Of a stretch of 60,000 nucleotides of DNA, positions 11,891 through 22,007 are shown piece by piece (within the stretch, counting starts at the first letter, position 1; every line of letters starts with the position of its first letter). A program made the position numbers and the translations under genes. The stretch lies in contig NC_064044.1 of assembly GCF_932526225.1 (NCBI RefSeq), forward strand, positions 15,565,453 to 15,625,452, given 5' to 3'. The DNA is from Nematostella vectensis (taxonomy: Eukaryota; Cnidaria; Anthozoa; Actiniaria; Edwardsiidae). The notes under the pieces were generated by a model. The model ran no database searches. It saw only the letters and a list, made by a program, of their open reading frames with translations, and was not told the origin of the DNA.

Positions 11891-11928
11891 TTTTCTCATA
11901 TCAAATGTGCGCTGTTCTTCCGCCACAG

Positions 11929-12107
11929 GCTGGACCATGGTCTTCAAGGTCGAGTCTGGTGCATCGGCACCGGGTGCAGCTAATCTTTGGGTTGAATCTC
12001 AAGTACAACGCGAGAATGACACAGAAGTGCTGACCGTTATCAAGACAACGTCAGAACACTACAAGAACAGGATCGTCAACAATTGGGAGACATTCGACCC
12101 CAAAGAG
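11929..12107 (+). CDS. exon 3 of the EGF/fibrinogen-like gene
   Basis: The acceptor is cttccgccacag and the donor GAG|gtaacg. Phase 1 entry joins with exon 1629-1730 to restore GGGW and continues TMVFKVESGASAPGAANLW. The rest is hydrophilic and ends NWETFDPKE. The pattern GWTMVFKV followed by HYKNRIVNNW resembles, from memory, a family of cnidarian predicted secreted proteins with EGF and fibrinogen-like N-termini; I know no assigned function. A poly-G run lies just after the donor. Confidence 0.75.
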
Positions 12108-12619
12108 GTAACGATGGTAGATCGGGGGGGGGGGGGGGGGTAAGTCGAGTCCAAAGCCATTCTGTCTTAGGGGGACACAGGCTGCTTGAAAATTAAATTT
12201 CGTACTCACCAATAAAGGAAGGGTTGTAGCTGAGAGATATATGAGAGCTTACTGCCTTAGATCTCACACAATATGTAGTATATTATATGTTGGGGCACCC
12301 TTTTTTCTTTTCTTTTTTTACTTGTTTTACTTATTGTATTTTCCATACTTGATGTGTTTTTTAACATGTAGAAAAAAATACGAAAAGGACATTCTCCGCA
12401 CCCTTGATGTGTTCATCTTTTAAATACTTTGTTCAGTATCCTGTATATATTTTATAAATACAAATAGCCCAAATAGTTTGTTTGTGAACCGTCTGTATAT
12501 ATTTTATACAAACAAAACTACATTTACATTCACAAGTTGGTTCACAAAGCCTTTGATTTAGTTCTTGGTTAGATTTAATTCAAAGTGTGCTATATTTAAA
12601 GTTTTTCTTGTTTGCTCAG

Positions 12620-13060
12620 GTTCTCATGGTTGTGTACAAAAATGGCGTCCCAGACCTCCAGCTAAGGTTTAACGCGAAGGGAAGTGACCGCGTGAATTGG
12701 TACGAGAAGACGAGGCTTCTCAGCTCTCCCTGGACAGACCTCATGTCCGGGTCGGCATCCGTGATCGAATTTAACCTGGTTGGTTGGTGCAATCCAGTTC
12801 ACCCAAGAAGATGTCGCATGTTTTACACTATGAGTCAAACGGGTGGCTGTCCCACTGACACTGGATGGCTCATGGTGACCGAAAAAGGCTGCTCCGAGTA
12901 TGAGACAGACAAACCCTATAATACGATACTATACAGTATGAAAGTCAGCTTGAAAGTCAGTTTCGCCGCCGGTAGGTCTACTGTATTCATTTCACCCTAT
13001 ATGTTACCTATCGTCCTCGTGTCCTGTGCCGAGGGAAGAATACCAGGAAACAGTTGGTAA
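12620..13060 (+). CDS. last recognised exon of the EGF/fibrinogen-like gene
   Basis: The acceptor is gtttgctcag, phase 0. It encodes VLMVVYKNGVPDLQLRFNAK, then SSPWTDLMSGS and GGCPTDTGWLMVTEKGCSEY. The cysteines are consistent with a disulphide-bonded extracellular domain continuing from exon 3. The open frame runs to a stop at 13,058-13,060. A good donor (CCG|gtaggt) at 12,971, right after the segment ending SLKVSFAAG, leaves open a splice to a further exon that I could not find. The residues after 12,971 look unlike the rest, so they may be intronic. Confidence 0.65.
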   Translation, partial: VLMVVYKNGVPDLQLRFNAKGSDRVNWYEKTRLLSSPWTDLMSGSASVIEFNLVGWCNPVHPRRCRMFYTMSQTGGCPTDTGWLMVTEKGCSEYETDKPYNTILYSMKVSLKVSFAAGRSTVFISPYMLPIVLVSCAEGRIPGNSW

Positions 13061-13483
13061 TTGTGTATAAGAAGGACGAGAGGGGAGGAAGGATGATGTA
13101 TCGGGAAAAAGTTTATATTCAACACAAGATGTCGTGCAGTGGCTTCTTTGCAGAATTGTAATAGACGGGTTTATCCAGGGTATTGTTTAACCCATTGACC
13201 CCTAAACCGCCCTCACCGGCCGTGCGAATGACCCATAGCCCAAATAAAACATATATTAAATAATGATGATAATATATATCAATTGCCTAAGTTCGCACTT
13301 AATAAATTCAAACAAAAACAAATTTAAAGTCTTTTTAAAAGAGACCAACTTGTTTGGAGGGCCTGGCTTGGAAGGCATTCAAACCTCGACAAAATAGACT
13401 TTAAGATGCGCTAAGACGGTTGAACGTGTATAGAGGGCCTGTTTGCATGTACGATCAACCGAGGGTACAGGGTATGTCTTTCG

Positions 13484-13575
13484 AAGAAGCACGCACACAC
13501 GCACGCGCCCAAACGCACGCACGCACAGACACACGCGCGCGCACGCACACATACACAACACACTCGCACGCAGGG
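13484..13575. repeat. CA/CGCA-rich microsatellite
   Basis: Runs of ACGCAC, ACACAC and GCGCGC alternate. Open frames across it in several frames are composition artefacts. Confidence 0.85.
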
Positions 13576-13899
13576 GGGTCATAACCAAATATGTCTATAA
13601 TTGTTTTGAACTTCCGAATCGAATCTGAAAAAACAGAAGTGGTTGTGTGCAACTTCTTAATTGAATATTAGATAAAACTTGATTGTAGCTTTACATATAT
13701 AGTACCCTTTCGGTATCCTGTATCTGTACAGTAACTCTACAGTAAATGTAAAAGAAATACAAGAGAACTCGAGCCCCTATCCATATGGAATTTCCAATCT
13801 CTTGTGTGTTCTGGGTGGAGGGAAAGGAAGGGGGGGGGGGGTGAACACCTATCTGAAATTTCTGGATGGTACACCATGCTCTTCGGACCATGGCACCTA

Positions 13900-14110
13900 G
13901 GGTGTGGGGGGTAGTGAGTGTGTTGAAGGGGGTGGGTGGGTGTGCTGATGGGGGTGGGTGGGTGTGTTGATGGGGGTAGGTAGGTGTGTTGATGGAGGTA
14001 GTGGGTGTGTTGATGGGGGTGGGTGGGTGTGTTGATGTGGGTGTGTGGAGGGGGTGGTAGGTGTGTTGATGGGGGTAGTGGGTGTGTTGATGGAGGGGGG
14101 TGGATGAGTA
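13900..14110. repeat. GGTGGGTGTGTTGATG-type minisatellite
   Basis: About ten imperfect units of GTGTGTTGATGGGGGTGGGT. A poly-G run is at 13,830-13,841. The rest, 14,110-14,650, is AT-rich with two isolated GGTTAGGGTTT matches and nothing coding. Confidence 0.8.
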
Positions 14111-14655
14111 TAGGAGCAGTACTAATAAGGAATGTGAAAAGGTGTATGAATATATAAAATTTTGATCTGATAACAACATACATTTCACTTTTTTCAAAGG
14201 GAGGGAACAAGGTATAATACTGCTTTTAAAACTTCAGAAAGTAATTTTAATTTCACCATCAAAGAGTAATAATAAAAGATAAAGGTTTAAAAAAAGGGTT
14301 AGGGTTTGATAACAAAATGGTTAGGGTTTAAATAAAAGGTCTAACTATAAGGTTTAACTAACTGTTAATATTTTAAAACCATGCATGGAATTTGTAAAGA
14401 ATCTATAACACTATATATTTCTTACTAACAGAATTCGTCATCACATCCCGACAGGCCTAACCCTTTTATTTTCAAAACCAAAACCAGTTTATTAATAATC
14501 CCTAACCATTTTTATGCTAAAATCACTATAACATCTAATAAAAACTATTAAAACATCACTACAATGTTAGTATATATTTAATATGAGTTTCAATATGGGT
14601 GTATAGATAATCACCATCAAACATGTTCAATTATAAAACATAAACGATAAACTCT

Positions 14656-14890
14656 TCAAAACATACAAATGAAGCAGGTAATGATTACAATGCGTAAGTC
14701 ACTCTTTTGCATTATCAGCATCATGAGCTGCTGCATCTGTTGGGCCTGCTGTTGGGCCTGCTGTTGGGCCTGCTGTTGGGCCTGCTGTTGGGCCTGCTGT
14801 TGGGCCTGCTGTTGGGTGTGTTGCTGCTTCTCTTCTTGACGAAGGGCCATTTCCTGCTTTTTTAATTCAGCATCTTTCCGTTTTCTTCCT
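14656..14890 (-). pseudogene. Gln-rich ORF remnant with (QQQA)n repeat
   Basis: The minus strand encodes KRKDAELKKQEMALRQEEKQ, a QQQA repeat (12-base unit, about six copies) and QMQQLMMLIMQKSD. This style, basic then Glu/Lys/Gln coiled coil then Met/Gln-rich end, occurs in transposon-associated DNA-binding proteins. A frame change upstream near 14,895 suggests decay. No domain is recognised with confidence. Confidence 0.35.
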
Positions 14891-15238
14891 TTCTTCTATC
14901 TGATCTTAGTGGGGTACCTTTATCATCGGAACTGTTTCCACCCTGTGCCTAAGTTTTTATTGCAAAATCTCGACTGCCATTGCCTTCTTGCTCTCACTTT
15001 GCTCTTTCGTATTCGTCTTGGCCAATGCAGAATCAATCCTGTACTGCTGTATCTAGTTCATCTAACTCTTCTTATAGGGTATTGTTCTCAGTAAGGCCTC
15101 TTGATGCTCTGCCCCACTCCCCCTCCTCTCTTCGCATTTTTGCCCTCTACTCTTTTAGTAACCTTGGAAAACGTTCCCTAACACTCCTCTCGTCCGAGGG
15201 GTGGGCGCTTTTTCAATATGATATGACCGCGCACCCTC

Positions 15239-15555
15239 CCCCCCCCCCCCCCCCCCCCACCGGCCTTGGGTCTTATCCCGGCCTGGGGTCTTATCCCGGC
15301 CTGGGGTCTTATCCCGGCCTGGGGTCTTATCCCGGCCTGGGGTCTTATCCCGGCCTTGGGTCTTATCCCGGCCTTGGGTCTTATCCCGGCCTGGGGTCTT
15401 ATCCCGGCCTGGAGTCTTATCCCGACCTGGGGTCTTATCCCGACCTGGAGTCTTATCCCGACCTGGGGTCTTATCCCGGCCTAGGGTCTTATTCCGGCCT
15501 AGAGTTTTATATCGGCCTCGGGTCTTATATCGGCCTCGGGTCTTATCCCGGTTAA
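15239..15555 (+). repeat. poly-C run and 18-bp minisatellite
   Basis: Twenty or so Cs at 15,237-15,258 are followed by about 16 units of GGTCTTATCCCGGCCTGG. The 18-base period is a multiple of three, so it is open in several frames (GLGSYP units) without being a gene. Confidence 0.9.
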
Positions 15556-16520
15556 GTTGATCAATAATTAAATTCGTCATTATCCAAGCAACAGAGGCCG
15601 TCCGTATCTGAATGCATCTTTTCTTCGAAAAAAAAAAACCATTGGACGCTTGATGTTTTGACCGCCTTAAAGTGACCTCCTCTAGGTACCAGGAACGCCT
15701 CGCAATATGACAAACACTAAACGCTGCAATACTAGGTCGAGTGAACTTATCACGACAAATATAGCTCCAACATAGATAGGTAATGCTGTCAGTAATGACC
15801 ATGATGATAAGATGGTCAGTGATAATAGCCCTTTATTCCGGTTTGTACAAGCACTAGAGAACATTGCACATTTATTTTATGCCGATATTTGTGAGTTGAT
15901 ATTTGTAGTATATTTTGATAATTTGTTACTGGTATAGAAATGTAATTCAGGTTATTAAACATATAACAGCAACATCATGGGGCAGAAACGGTAGACATAG
16001 GGGTTATGTAAATTTATGCTTATTCAATTATCCGCATGCGACAGAGGGTGAAATTTAAAAAAATACAAAGAAAAGCGCTCAAAGCGGCTCTCCTAGGTTG
16101 ACTAAAAATTTTGATTAGTTAAATGTCAATCTTTAATATGTATGTAGACATTTTGTCAAAAGATTAACAACTCGACCTGCAGCCTTCTTTGAAGATAGGG
16201 TACTTTTGGAGTTCTCTTGTGTGGAGCTAATTTTCAAGACGCTCTCTTAATAAATAATAGAAAAACATTTGAACGACGGTTTTTAGAAGATGCCTCCTTG
16301 AATCAAATTGCGAAGTCGCGAAATTTTAAGACTAAGATAGAAAGGCAGCAATATAGACACTACAAATGATAATTAAATAGCACGTTTTTGCCTTTTGTCG
16401 CCTCTTGTGATACTAATGTTATTATCTTTACCTAATCGAGTCCTTTTTGTTTTCAGAAAACCCGTTGATTGGCGATGTACTTTTGGTGTTTGTCCGCTGA
16501 CCCGAAGCATATAGGTTTTT
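15556..16520. other. no gene seen
   Basis: AT-rich intergenic sequence. I see no coding segment, no RNA gene and no clear repeat. Confidence 0.4.
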
Positions 16521-16529
16521 GCGATATCT

Positions 16530-17165
16530 TATGTTGTGTGTATGGTACATTATGTAACGTTTTGTTATTATGTTAGTTTATTGATTTTGTGTAGCGTTAC
16601 GTTACGTAAGTTTTGTTACCTCACTTTATTTCATAAAAAATGTTATTATGTTATGTAACATATGTTATTGATGTGCTGTTACATTACGTTAAGTTTAGTT
16701 ATGTTACGGTATATCATGATACATTATGTTACGTTACAATATGTTATACCTTGCTTTGTTGTATATTGTTACGTTACGCTATCTTTTGCTATGTCAAGTC
16801 ATGTTATGTTATGTTGTTATGTTATGTTGTTATGTTATGTTATGTAACATGTGTTATTGATTTTGATATTATTGATACATTATGTTACGTTACGTTATGT
16901 TATACCTTGCTTTGTTGTATATTGTTACGTTACGCTATCTTTTGCTATGTCAAGTCATGTTATGTTATGTTGTTATGTTATGTTATGTAACATGTGTTAT
17001 TGATTTTGATATTATTGATACATTATGTTACGTTACGTTATGTTATGCCTTGCTTTGTTGTATATTGTTACGTTACGCTATCTTTTGCTATGTCAAGTCA
17101 TGTTATGTTATGTTGTTATGTTATGTTATTATGTTATGTTATGTTATGTTATGTTATGTATAATT
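16530..17165 (+). repeat. TTATG-rich repeat with three 130-145-bp higher-order units
   Basis: Short ATGTT/ATGTTATGTT units are organised in three larger copies that share ATTGTTACGTTACGCTATC and ATGTCAAGTCATGTTATG, at about 16,755, 16,920 and 17,065. Open frames here are low-complexity. Confidence 0.85.
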
Positions 17166-17745
17166 TTTCGCGGCCAGTTTTTAATCTGGGATATTGACTA
17201 GCCTTTTAGCTAAGGCTGGCATGTTCTATACTTTTGGTTCTAGAGATTTTTTGACATGCTCATATGAAATAATCTCCCTCCCTTTTATGGGCTGGTTCTT
17301 ACTAGGAAGCAAGCGCAGACACAAGCGCAACACAAGTGAGAATCATTCAAATACAAGCGCAAGCACAAGAGAATCTAGCCAGCCAGAGCCAGAATGTCGA
17401 GCGCAAAGAGAGTCCCAGGTCTGGACTTACGAGAATCAAGCAGTTGCGTTATCTTTGGGCTTGCTCTTACGTATGCTCTTACGTATGAAAATCGGAAAAT
17501 TGCGTGCGTTGCGCTTGCGTCCTTGTGAAAACCGGTCTTATGTCATGTGCTTTTTATCCAGGGAGCGGTTCCGACGGTCCAGTAGGTCGATACTTTTTAA
17601 AGGCCGTATGTCATTAAGCTGTATTTTTAGATAACCATACCTCGGTCGCAAAATAAGGGACCTCTTTGCCCAGTTTGGCTTAAGGTCGGCTTTGTAAATT
17701 GAAAATTCAGGATCCGCCACTTGCCTTTCTGGAGTTTTATCATGT
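17166..17745. other. no gene seen
   Basis: A 146-codon frame opens at 17,194 but has Ser/Arg-rich composition without a recognisable domain or splice signals. I treat it as chance. Confidence 0.35.
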
Positions 17746-17747
17746 AT

Positions 17748-17855
17748 CGAACTTTACTCCCTATAGATTATTATTAGAAAGAGGTAATGGGGGACTAATT
17801 TTACTCCCTATAGATTAGTATTAGAAATAGGTAATGGTGGACTTGTTAAATTTAG
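17748..17855. repeat. two-copy tandem duplication of about 52 bp
   Basis: The unit starting TTTACTCCCTATAGATTA occurs at about 17,752 and 17,804 with few differences. Confidence 0.7.
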
Positions 17856-18061
17856 CGCGAAAGCGAGGCTTTGGCAGTTGGCATCACCTACTTTCAAGTC
17901 GATAAGATAAACTTTATCATCCTGCTAAAGGAGGCTTGAAATGTGATAACAAGCACAAAACAAACAACTGACGACTTGCCCATTTCTCGCTTTCGCACCA
18001 GGTTCCACAGGGTCCCCATCATCTGTAAGACGGCTAATTGCACTTTGAAAAAAACTGCACA

Positions 18062-18232
18062 GCAATAGGCGACTTGCACTTCGGAATCACGTGACTTTTT
18101 GGGCGGGAAACTCGCTCGCGCTACAAAGACAAGAACAAACAAACGACGCCCATGCCCATTTCTGTGTCTATTTTGGCGCGGAGTTTGCCACTCAAAACGT
18201 CACGTGATTTCTTAGTATATGTCGCCTATTGC
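18062..18232. mobile_element. 171-bp palindromic MITE
   Basis: GCAATAGGCGAC at the left end (18,062-18,073) is exactly inverted at the right end (18,221-18,232). Just inside, ATCACGTGAC is inverted at about 18,199-18,208. It is non-coding. The same end sequence reappears as the unit of the minisatellite at 44,660. Confidence 0.7.
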
Positions 18233-18448
18233 ATTTTGAAAAGACTGGGTTTTTTTTTGCAAAATTCATGTGATGAATTGGTTTCAATTTTGTATATAGT
18301 ACTGGACTCGTTTCTAAGCTACCAGCTGACTGAGAAACAAAATACGTTAGACAAGTTGATAAACTGTCTCAATAATCAATGATTATTGACCTATTTTGGC
18401 CGTTTGTTTAAATAGTAATGCATGCAATAGTATAAACTATGTACATTT

Positions 18449-18642
18449 TATAGCCAAATTCGTTGTTGCGCGACCTGCCAGAATTCAAAATTCCTTCTTT
18501 CGTTTGGGAATAGCGCGTAGTCAATCAAACCAAACAATCAAAACCAGACAAACCGCCCCCAAAGCTTGTGTCTGACTACGCGCTATTCTCGAGACATGGA
18601 TTTTGGATTCGCCGAGGTCGCGCAACAAAGAATTTGGCTGTA
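18449..18642. mobile_element. 190-bp palindromic MITE with TA target duplication
   Basis: Inverted ends AGCCAAATTCGTTGTTGCGC and its near-exact complement bound 18,451-18,640, flanked by TA on both sides. A second inverted pair inside (GAATAGCGCGTAGTCA) makes nearly the whole element a hairpin. TA duplications suggest Tc1/mariner-type mobilisation. Confidence 0.75.
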
Positions 18643-18755
18643 ACTTTGCAGCACTATTGTTGATATAAGGAATTTGACAACTTCTGAAATGAGAATGCAG
18701 AATGGAAATAAGAATGATATTGTTTTAGCGAAGTGAAATTTAAGGGAGCTCTACA

Positions 18756-18935
18756 CACGTAGTACGGCAGTAAGGACCAATGCGATGAGCAATGACGGAA
18801 TGCTAGCACCGTCTTATCAAGCAGTTCGCAATTGTTGCCGAGCTACACGTGTGATATAAGACTCTGTTAGCGTTCCGTGGCTACTGGTGCTAGTGTGTGT
18901 AAAGCTTGTCTGTTAAGTTCACTTCTTTTTTGACT
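18756..18935. repeat. short relative of the 19,930-20,959 foldback
   Basis: The two halves are diverged inverted copies of the outer ends of the foldback at 19,930-20,959. TTGCCGAGCTACACG here matches TTGCCGAACTGCACG there, and GCTAGCACCGTCTTAT matches GCTAGCACAGTCTATT. The halves meet in the middle, so the ribozyme-bearing interior is missing. Confidence 0.5.
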
Positions 18936-19152
18936 CGCATGCCGTGGACTCATAATGTCCCCCGTGGACATTTTTGTGCACATTTCATGTTATCAAGCAT
19001 ACTACCGCTGTAAAGATTGCATTAAAAATGTTTCTGAGCAAAAATTACACTGTTCCAGGACGTCTCCCCCTTTTTCACCGAGAAATCAGCAAGGCCCTGG
19101 GAACGAGTTGGGGGAGGGTGAGGGCCTTGCTGGTATCCTTTATCGGAATACC

Positions 19153-19289
19153 CTAGCCTGCTCTCATTCGGGGTTATTTGGAAATGGTTTGTTTTCGCCC
19201 CAGCGCACCTCGGCCTTCACGCGCGCAACAGGATTCCCAATATTCGAAAACAAAACATTTCCGAATAAGCCCGAATGAGAGTAGGCTAG
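19153..19289. mobile_element. 137-bp palindromic MITE
   Basis: CTAGCCTGCTCTCATTCGGG at the left is inverted, with few changes, at the right end (19,270-19,289). Pairing continues inward through GGAAATG and TTTGTTTTCG, so the element can form one long hairpin. Confidence 0.7.
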
Positions 19290-19456
19290 GAATACCCATG
19301 GTATACCTTTTGCCCGCCTACTCTTGCGGTCTTCCTGTGGTGTTTTGGTTTCCCTTTGGTCAACCTAGACCACAAGAATCCTTAACAGAACGCTTGGAAT
19401 AAGGCTGGCCCGTTGCGTGTAGGTATTTCATCCTCCATGTTCATGTTCGATCTGCC

Positions 19457-19850
19457 CAGGGGCTTGGGGCAATCAACTTTCCCACATTCTCGTATTATAT
19501 AAGTGTCACGGCGTTTTCTATCAGGCTATTTTTAGATGCGCGGATAAGCCAATCAGATGACAGGGCGGAAAATTGACTCTGTCTCAAGGAATCCAAAATG
19601 GCGGCCGAGAAGGGGGAAAACGACGCTTGCTTTTCAAAGTCTTACTACATCGTCATATGCCTTCTAATTTCTGAATCCTTTTCGTCACAGATAAAGAAAC
19701 ATTTTGTTACTAGCCTAGGACTACTTATTTCTCCATAAGTGGACTCAAACGTTGTTACGAGGACATTTTTTCTTGCTCTTACAACGCAATATTCGGAAAC
19801 GCCGTGACACTTATATAATACAGATGATTGCCCCTATTTATTAGCCCCTG
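19457..19850. mobile_element. hAT-like MITE, about 394 bp
   Basis: The ends start CAGGGGCT and finish AGCCCCTG. Inside, GGGGCAATCA and the 25-base block that begins GTATTATATAAGTGTCAC are inverted on the two sides. CAGGG ends are typical of hAT transposons, but I do not see a clean 8-bp target duplication. Confidence 0.6.
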
Positions 19851-20022
19851 ATCTCTCTTATAGCGTTTTATCTAAGCGTATGGTTAAGAAAAAATGGATA
19901 ATAAGAGGCACGCTATCGATAACCGAGATGTGAACTTTAGAAGCACACTAGCATACACACATTGGCACCAGTCGGGCCAAGACGGGACGCTAGCACAGTC
20001 TATTACCCGTGCAGTTCGGCAA

Positions 20023-20066
20023 CCATGGGAAGCTGTTTCGTCCTTATTAGGACTCGTCAGCATGGC
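20023..20066 (-). ncRNA. hammerhead ribozyme cassette, left arm, probably inactive
   Basis: The minus strand keeps the core CTGACGA, stem II GTCC/GGAC and GAAAC, but the cleavage-site region reads AGCTTCCCATGG instead of AGCTGTCCATGG. The GTC cleavage triplet and the stem III palindrome are therefore lost. Confidence 0.6.
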
Positions 20067-20293
20067 ATAGCCGGTTTGCCTCAGTTAAACTTCATCGGCA
20101 AAAAAACTGCAGGGCGACTTCGACTCGAACGAAGTGCTTTAAACCACAGCTCAGATCCATGTGGGATCTAGAGCTGCGACCGGGCTAGCGTGATGCCAAT
20201 TGTGCGGATCACGCATGCGACCTTTGCTAGTCTAAAACTCCGTCGGATAGCCAAACTATCCTTGCGAGTATGTATACATAAATGTGAACTTTT

Positions 20294-20595
20294 TGGTTTG
20301 GATCGGGTATTCGTACCAAGACGTAGGGGCCTAAAGTGGTGTGGTAGTGAGGTGGGTGTGATCATATGGTATGGTAATGTTGGAGGGTGATGGTGAAGGA
20401 TGGCTAGTAAGGCAATGCAGAGTGGAGATGGTAGTAATGTAATTATGGTGAAGAGGTGGATAGGTTAGACTAGTAGGTGGTGGAGGGTGGTGAAAAGATA
20501 AAGTGGGACTATAGAATAGGTTGTGGTAGTGTGTGGTGGGTAGGTGAAAAAGAAAAAATAATAATAATATGGTGTGGTGTGGAGATGGCCCATCT
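20294..20595 (-). repeat. truncated copy of the G/T-rich repeat
   Basis: It begins with the fixed end TTGGTTTGGATCGGG and stops at GGAGATGGC, where longer copies in 50.7-59.4 kb continue. It occupies exactly the spacer between the foldback arms. Confidence 0.8.
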
Positions 20596-20822
20596 AAAGT
20601 TCACGTTTATGTATACATACTCGCAAGGATAGTTTGGCTTTCCGACGGAGTTTTAGATTAGCAAAGGTCGCATGCGTGATCCGCACAATTGGCATCACGC
20701 TAGCCCGGTCGCAGCTCTAGATCCCACATGGATCTGAGCTGTGGTTTAAAGCACTTCGTCCGAGTCGAAGTCGCCCTGCAGTTTTTTTGCCGATGAAGTT
20801 TAACTGAGGCAAACCGGCTATG

Positions 20823-20865
20823 CCATGCTGACGAGTCCTAATAAGGACGAAACAGCTGTCCATGG
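20823..20865 (+). ncRNA. type I hammerhead ribozyme
   Basis: All conserved parts are present in order: stem I strand CCATG, core CTGACGA, stem II GTCC with loop TAATAA and GGAC, core GAAA, a palindromic stem III (ACAGCTGT), cleavage triplet GTC and the return strand CATGG. Stem I can extend through GGC/GCC with an internal loop, as in natural hammerheads that use loop-loop contacts. The very short stem III suggests cleavage as a dimer, as described for hammerheads of retrozymes and Penelope-like elements. The predicted cut is after 20,860. Confidence 0.8.
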
Positions 20866-20984
20866 TTGCCGAACTGCACGAGTAATAGACTGTGCTAGCG
20901 TCCCGTCTTGGCCCGACTGGTGCCAATGTGTGTATGCTAGTGTGCTTTTAAAGTCCACATTTATGATAACCGAGAGACAGAAGC

Positions 20985-21340
20985 ATACCTGTCAACTCTC
21001 CCGCATTAGGCGGGAGTCTCAAGATTTTGGACCCCTTCTCCTGCGCCGAGCACCAAATCTCCAGCTTTTTAGCGATTTTTATCGCTTCCGAAAAATTCTT
21101 CTATAGAAAATAGTCATTTTGCCTATTTTCTATTAAAGTATTGAAACCAATGATACCCTTGTGCAGCGCTATTTATCTTCACCCTCGTGAGATCTATAAG
21201 TGAATTTGTTCGCGAGAGCTTTCTATACGTCAAACGCCTTTGAGATTTACCCCCCTTTCCTCCAAAAAATGAATATACCCCACCCCTCCCCCCCCAAATT
21301 TTTTTTCAAGCCTTGGGATTTTCGGAGGTTGACAGGTATA
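20985..21340. mobile_element. MITE with ATACCTGTCAAC ends
   Basis: ATACCTGTCAAC at the left end is inverted at the right end (GTTGACAGGTAT), with TA at both borders. The interior is non-coding. Confidence 0.6.
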
Positions 21341-21427
21341 ACGCACGGTGCTTGTGGTTTCTAACTCTTTGCCCTCCACTCTAATACTCAATCACAGGGA
21401 GCGCAAAACCATAAGAACGATATTTTA

Positions 21428-21432
21428 CGCAG
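21428..21432. other. target-site duplication, left
   Basis: CGCAG lies directly before the left end of the Polinton and again directly after its right end at 37,909-37,913. Retroviral-type integrases give 4-6-bp duplications; published Polintons usually show 6, so 5 is slightly short. Confidence 0.75.
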
Positions 21433-21930
21433 AGTAGTAGGATTTTGGCGCAGCTGGCGCAACTTTTTGATCTCCCCAAATTTCATTCCAAAAGTGGCGC
21501 AAAAGTCTCCGCACACCTCCGCCAAGCCTCGCGACCTGCGCATGCGCGAGTTTGCCAGAGATCTCTTGCACGACCAAGCCCACCTGTCAATCACTTTGTC
21601 ACGTGACGACCACGCCCACCTGTCGATCATTTTGTCAAAAACCTGTCAATCATTTTGTCACGTGACGACCACGCCCACCTGTCAATCATTTTGTCAAAAA
21701 CCTGTCAATCACTTTGTCACGTGATAGCCACGCCCACCTGTCAATCACTTTGTCACGTGATAGCCACGCCCACCTGTCAATCACTTTGTCACGTGATAGC
21801 CACGCCCACCTGTCAATCACTTTAAAAACCTGTCAATCACTTTGTCAAGAACCTGTCAATCACTTTGTCACGTGATAGCCAAGCCCACCTGTCAATCACT
21901 TTGTCACGTGTCGCACCTAGGGGGAGCTCG
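21433..21930 (+). repeat. left terminal inverted repeat of the Polinton
   Basis: Unique sequence for about 150 bases is followed by about 11 units of CCTGTCAATCACTTTGTCA. Many units are joined by CACGTGAYRRCCACGCCCA, giving a 35-37-base higher unit. It ends in CGCACCTAGGGGGAGCTCG. The right copy has only about seven of these units, so the repeat array has changed in length since insertion or during replication. Confidence 0.9.
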
Positions 21931-21948
21931 AGGGGGCTAGCCTCTCAG
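21920..21948. repeat. GC-rich palindromic unit, copy a
   Basis: GGGGGAGCTCGAGG then GGGCTAGCCTCTC. It sits at the inner edge of the left terminal repeat, about 40 bases before the polymerase promoter motif. Related copies are listed below. Confidence 0.6.
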
Positions 21949-21976
21949 CTTCACATCTAAAAAAAGCTTTTGAAAA

Positions 21977-21988
21977 GTGGTTTAAAGA
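21977..21988 (+). promoter_or_regulatory. class A promoter motif, polymerase gene
   Basis: GTGGTTTAAAGA, followed by CATG. It ends 19 bases before the ATG at 22,008, the spacing seen for the other class A genes. Confidence 0.6.
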
Positions 21989-22007
21989 CATGACTGGTTT
22001 GATAGAA

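Larger units (their letters stand above)
19930..20959. mobile_element. foldback element with 364-bp inverted arms and a hammerhead ribozyme
   Basis: The left arm (19,930-20,293) and right arm (20,596-20,959) are inverted copies of equal length, differing by only a few bases by eye. The 302-bp spacer is a truncated copy of the G/T-rich repeat that fills 50.7-59.4 kb. Each arm holds a hammerhead ribozyme cassette, intact in the right arm. No protein is encoded. The design (small, non-coding, hammerhead) recalls retrozymes and the terminal repeats of Penelope-like elements; I see no Penelope reverse transcriptase in the window. Confidence 0.75.

Noticed and set aside
13379-13652. Cys/Val/Arg-rich frames around 13,480-13,575
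   Set aside because: Translation of a CA/CG microsatellite.
14285-14340. GGTTAGGGTTT matches suggesting an interstitial telomere
   Set aside because: Only two isolated matches without a tandem TTAGGG array.
21990-22007. ATG at 21,990 as the polymerase start
   Set aside because: It lies one base after the TTTAAAGA core, probably upstream of the transcript start; the next in-frame ATG (22,008) has the spacing shared by sibling genes.
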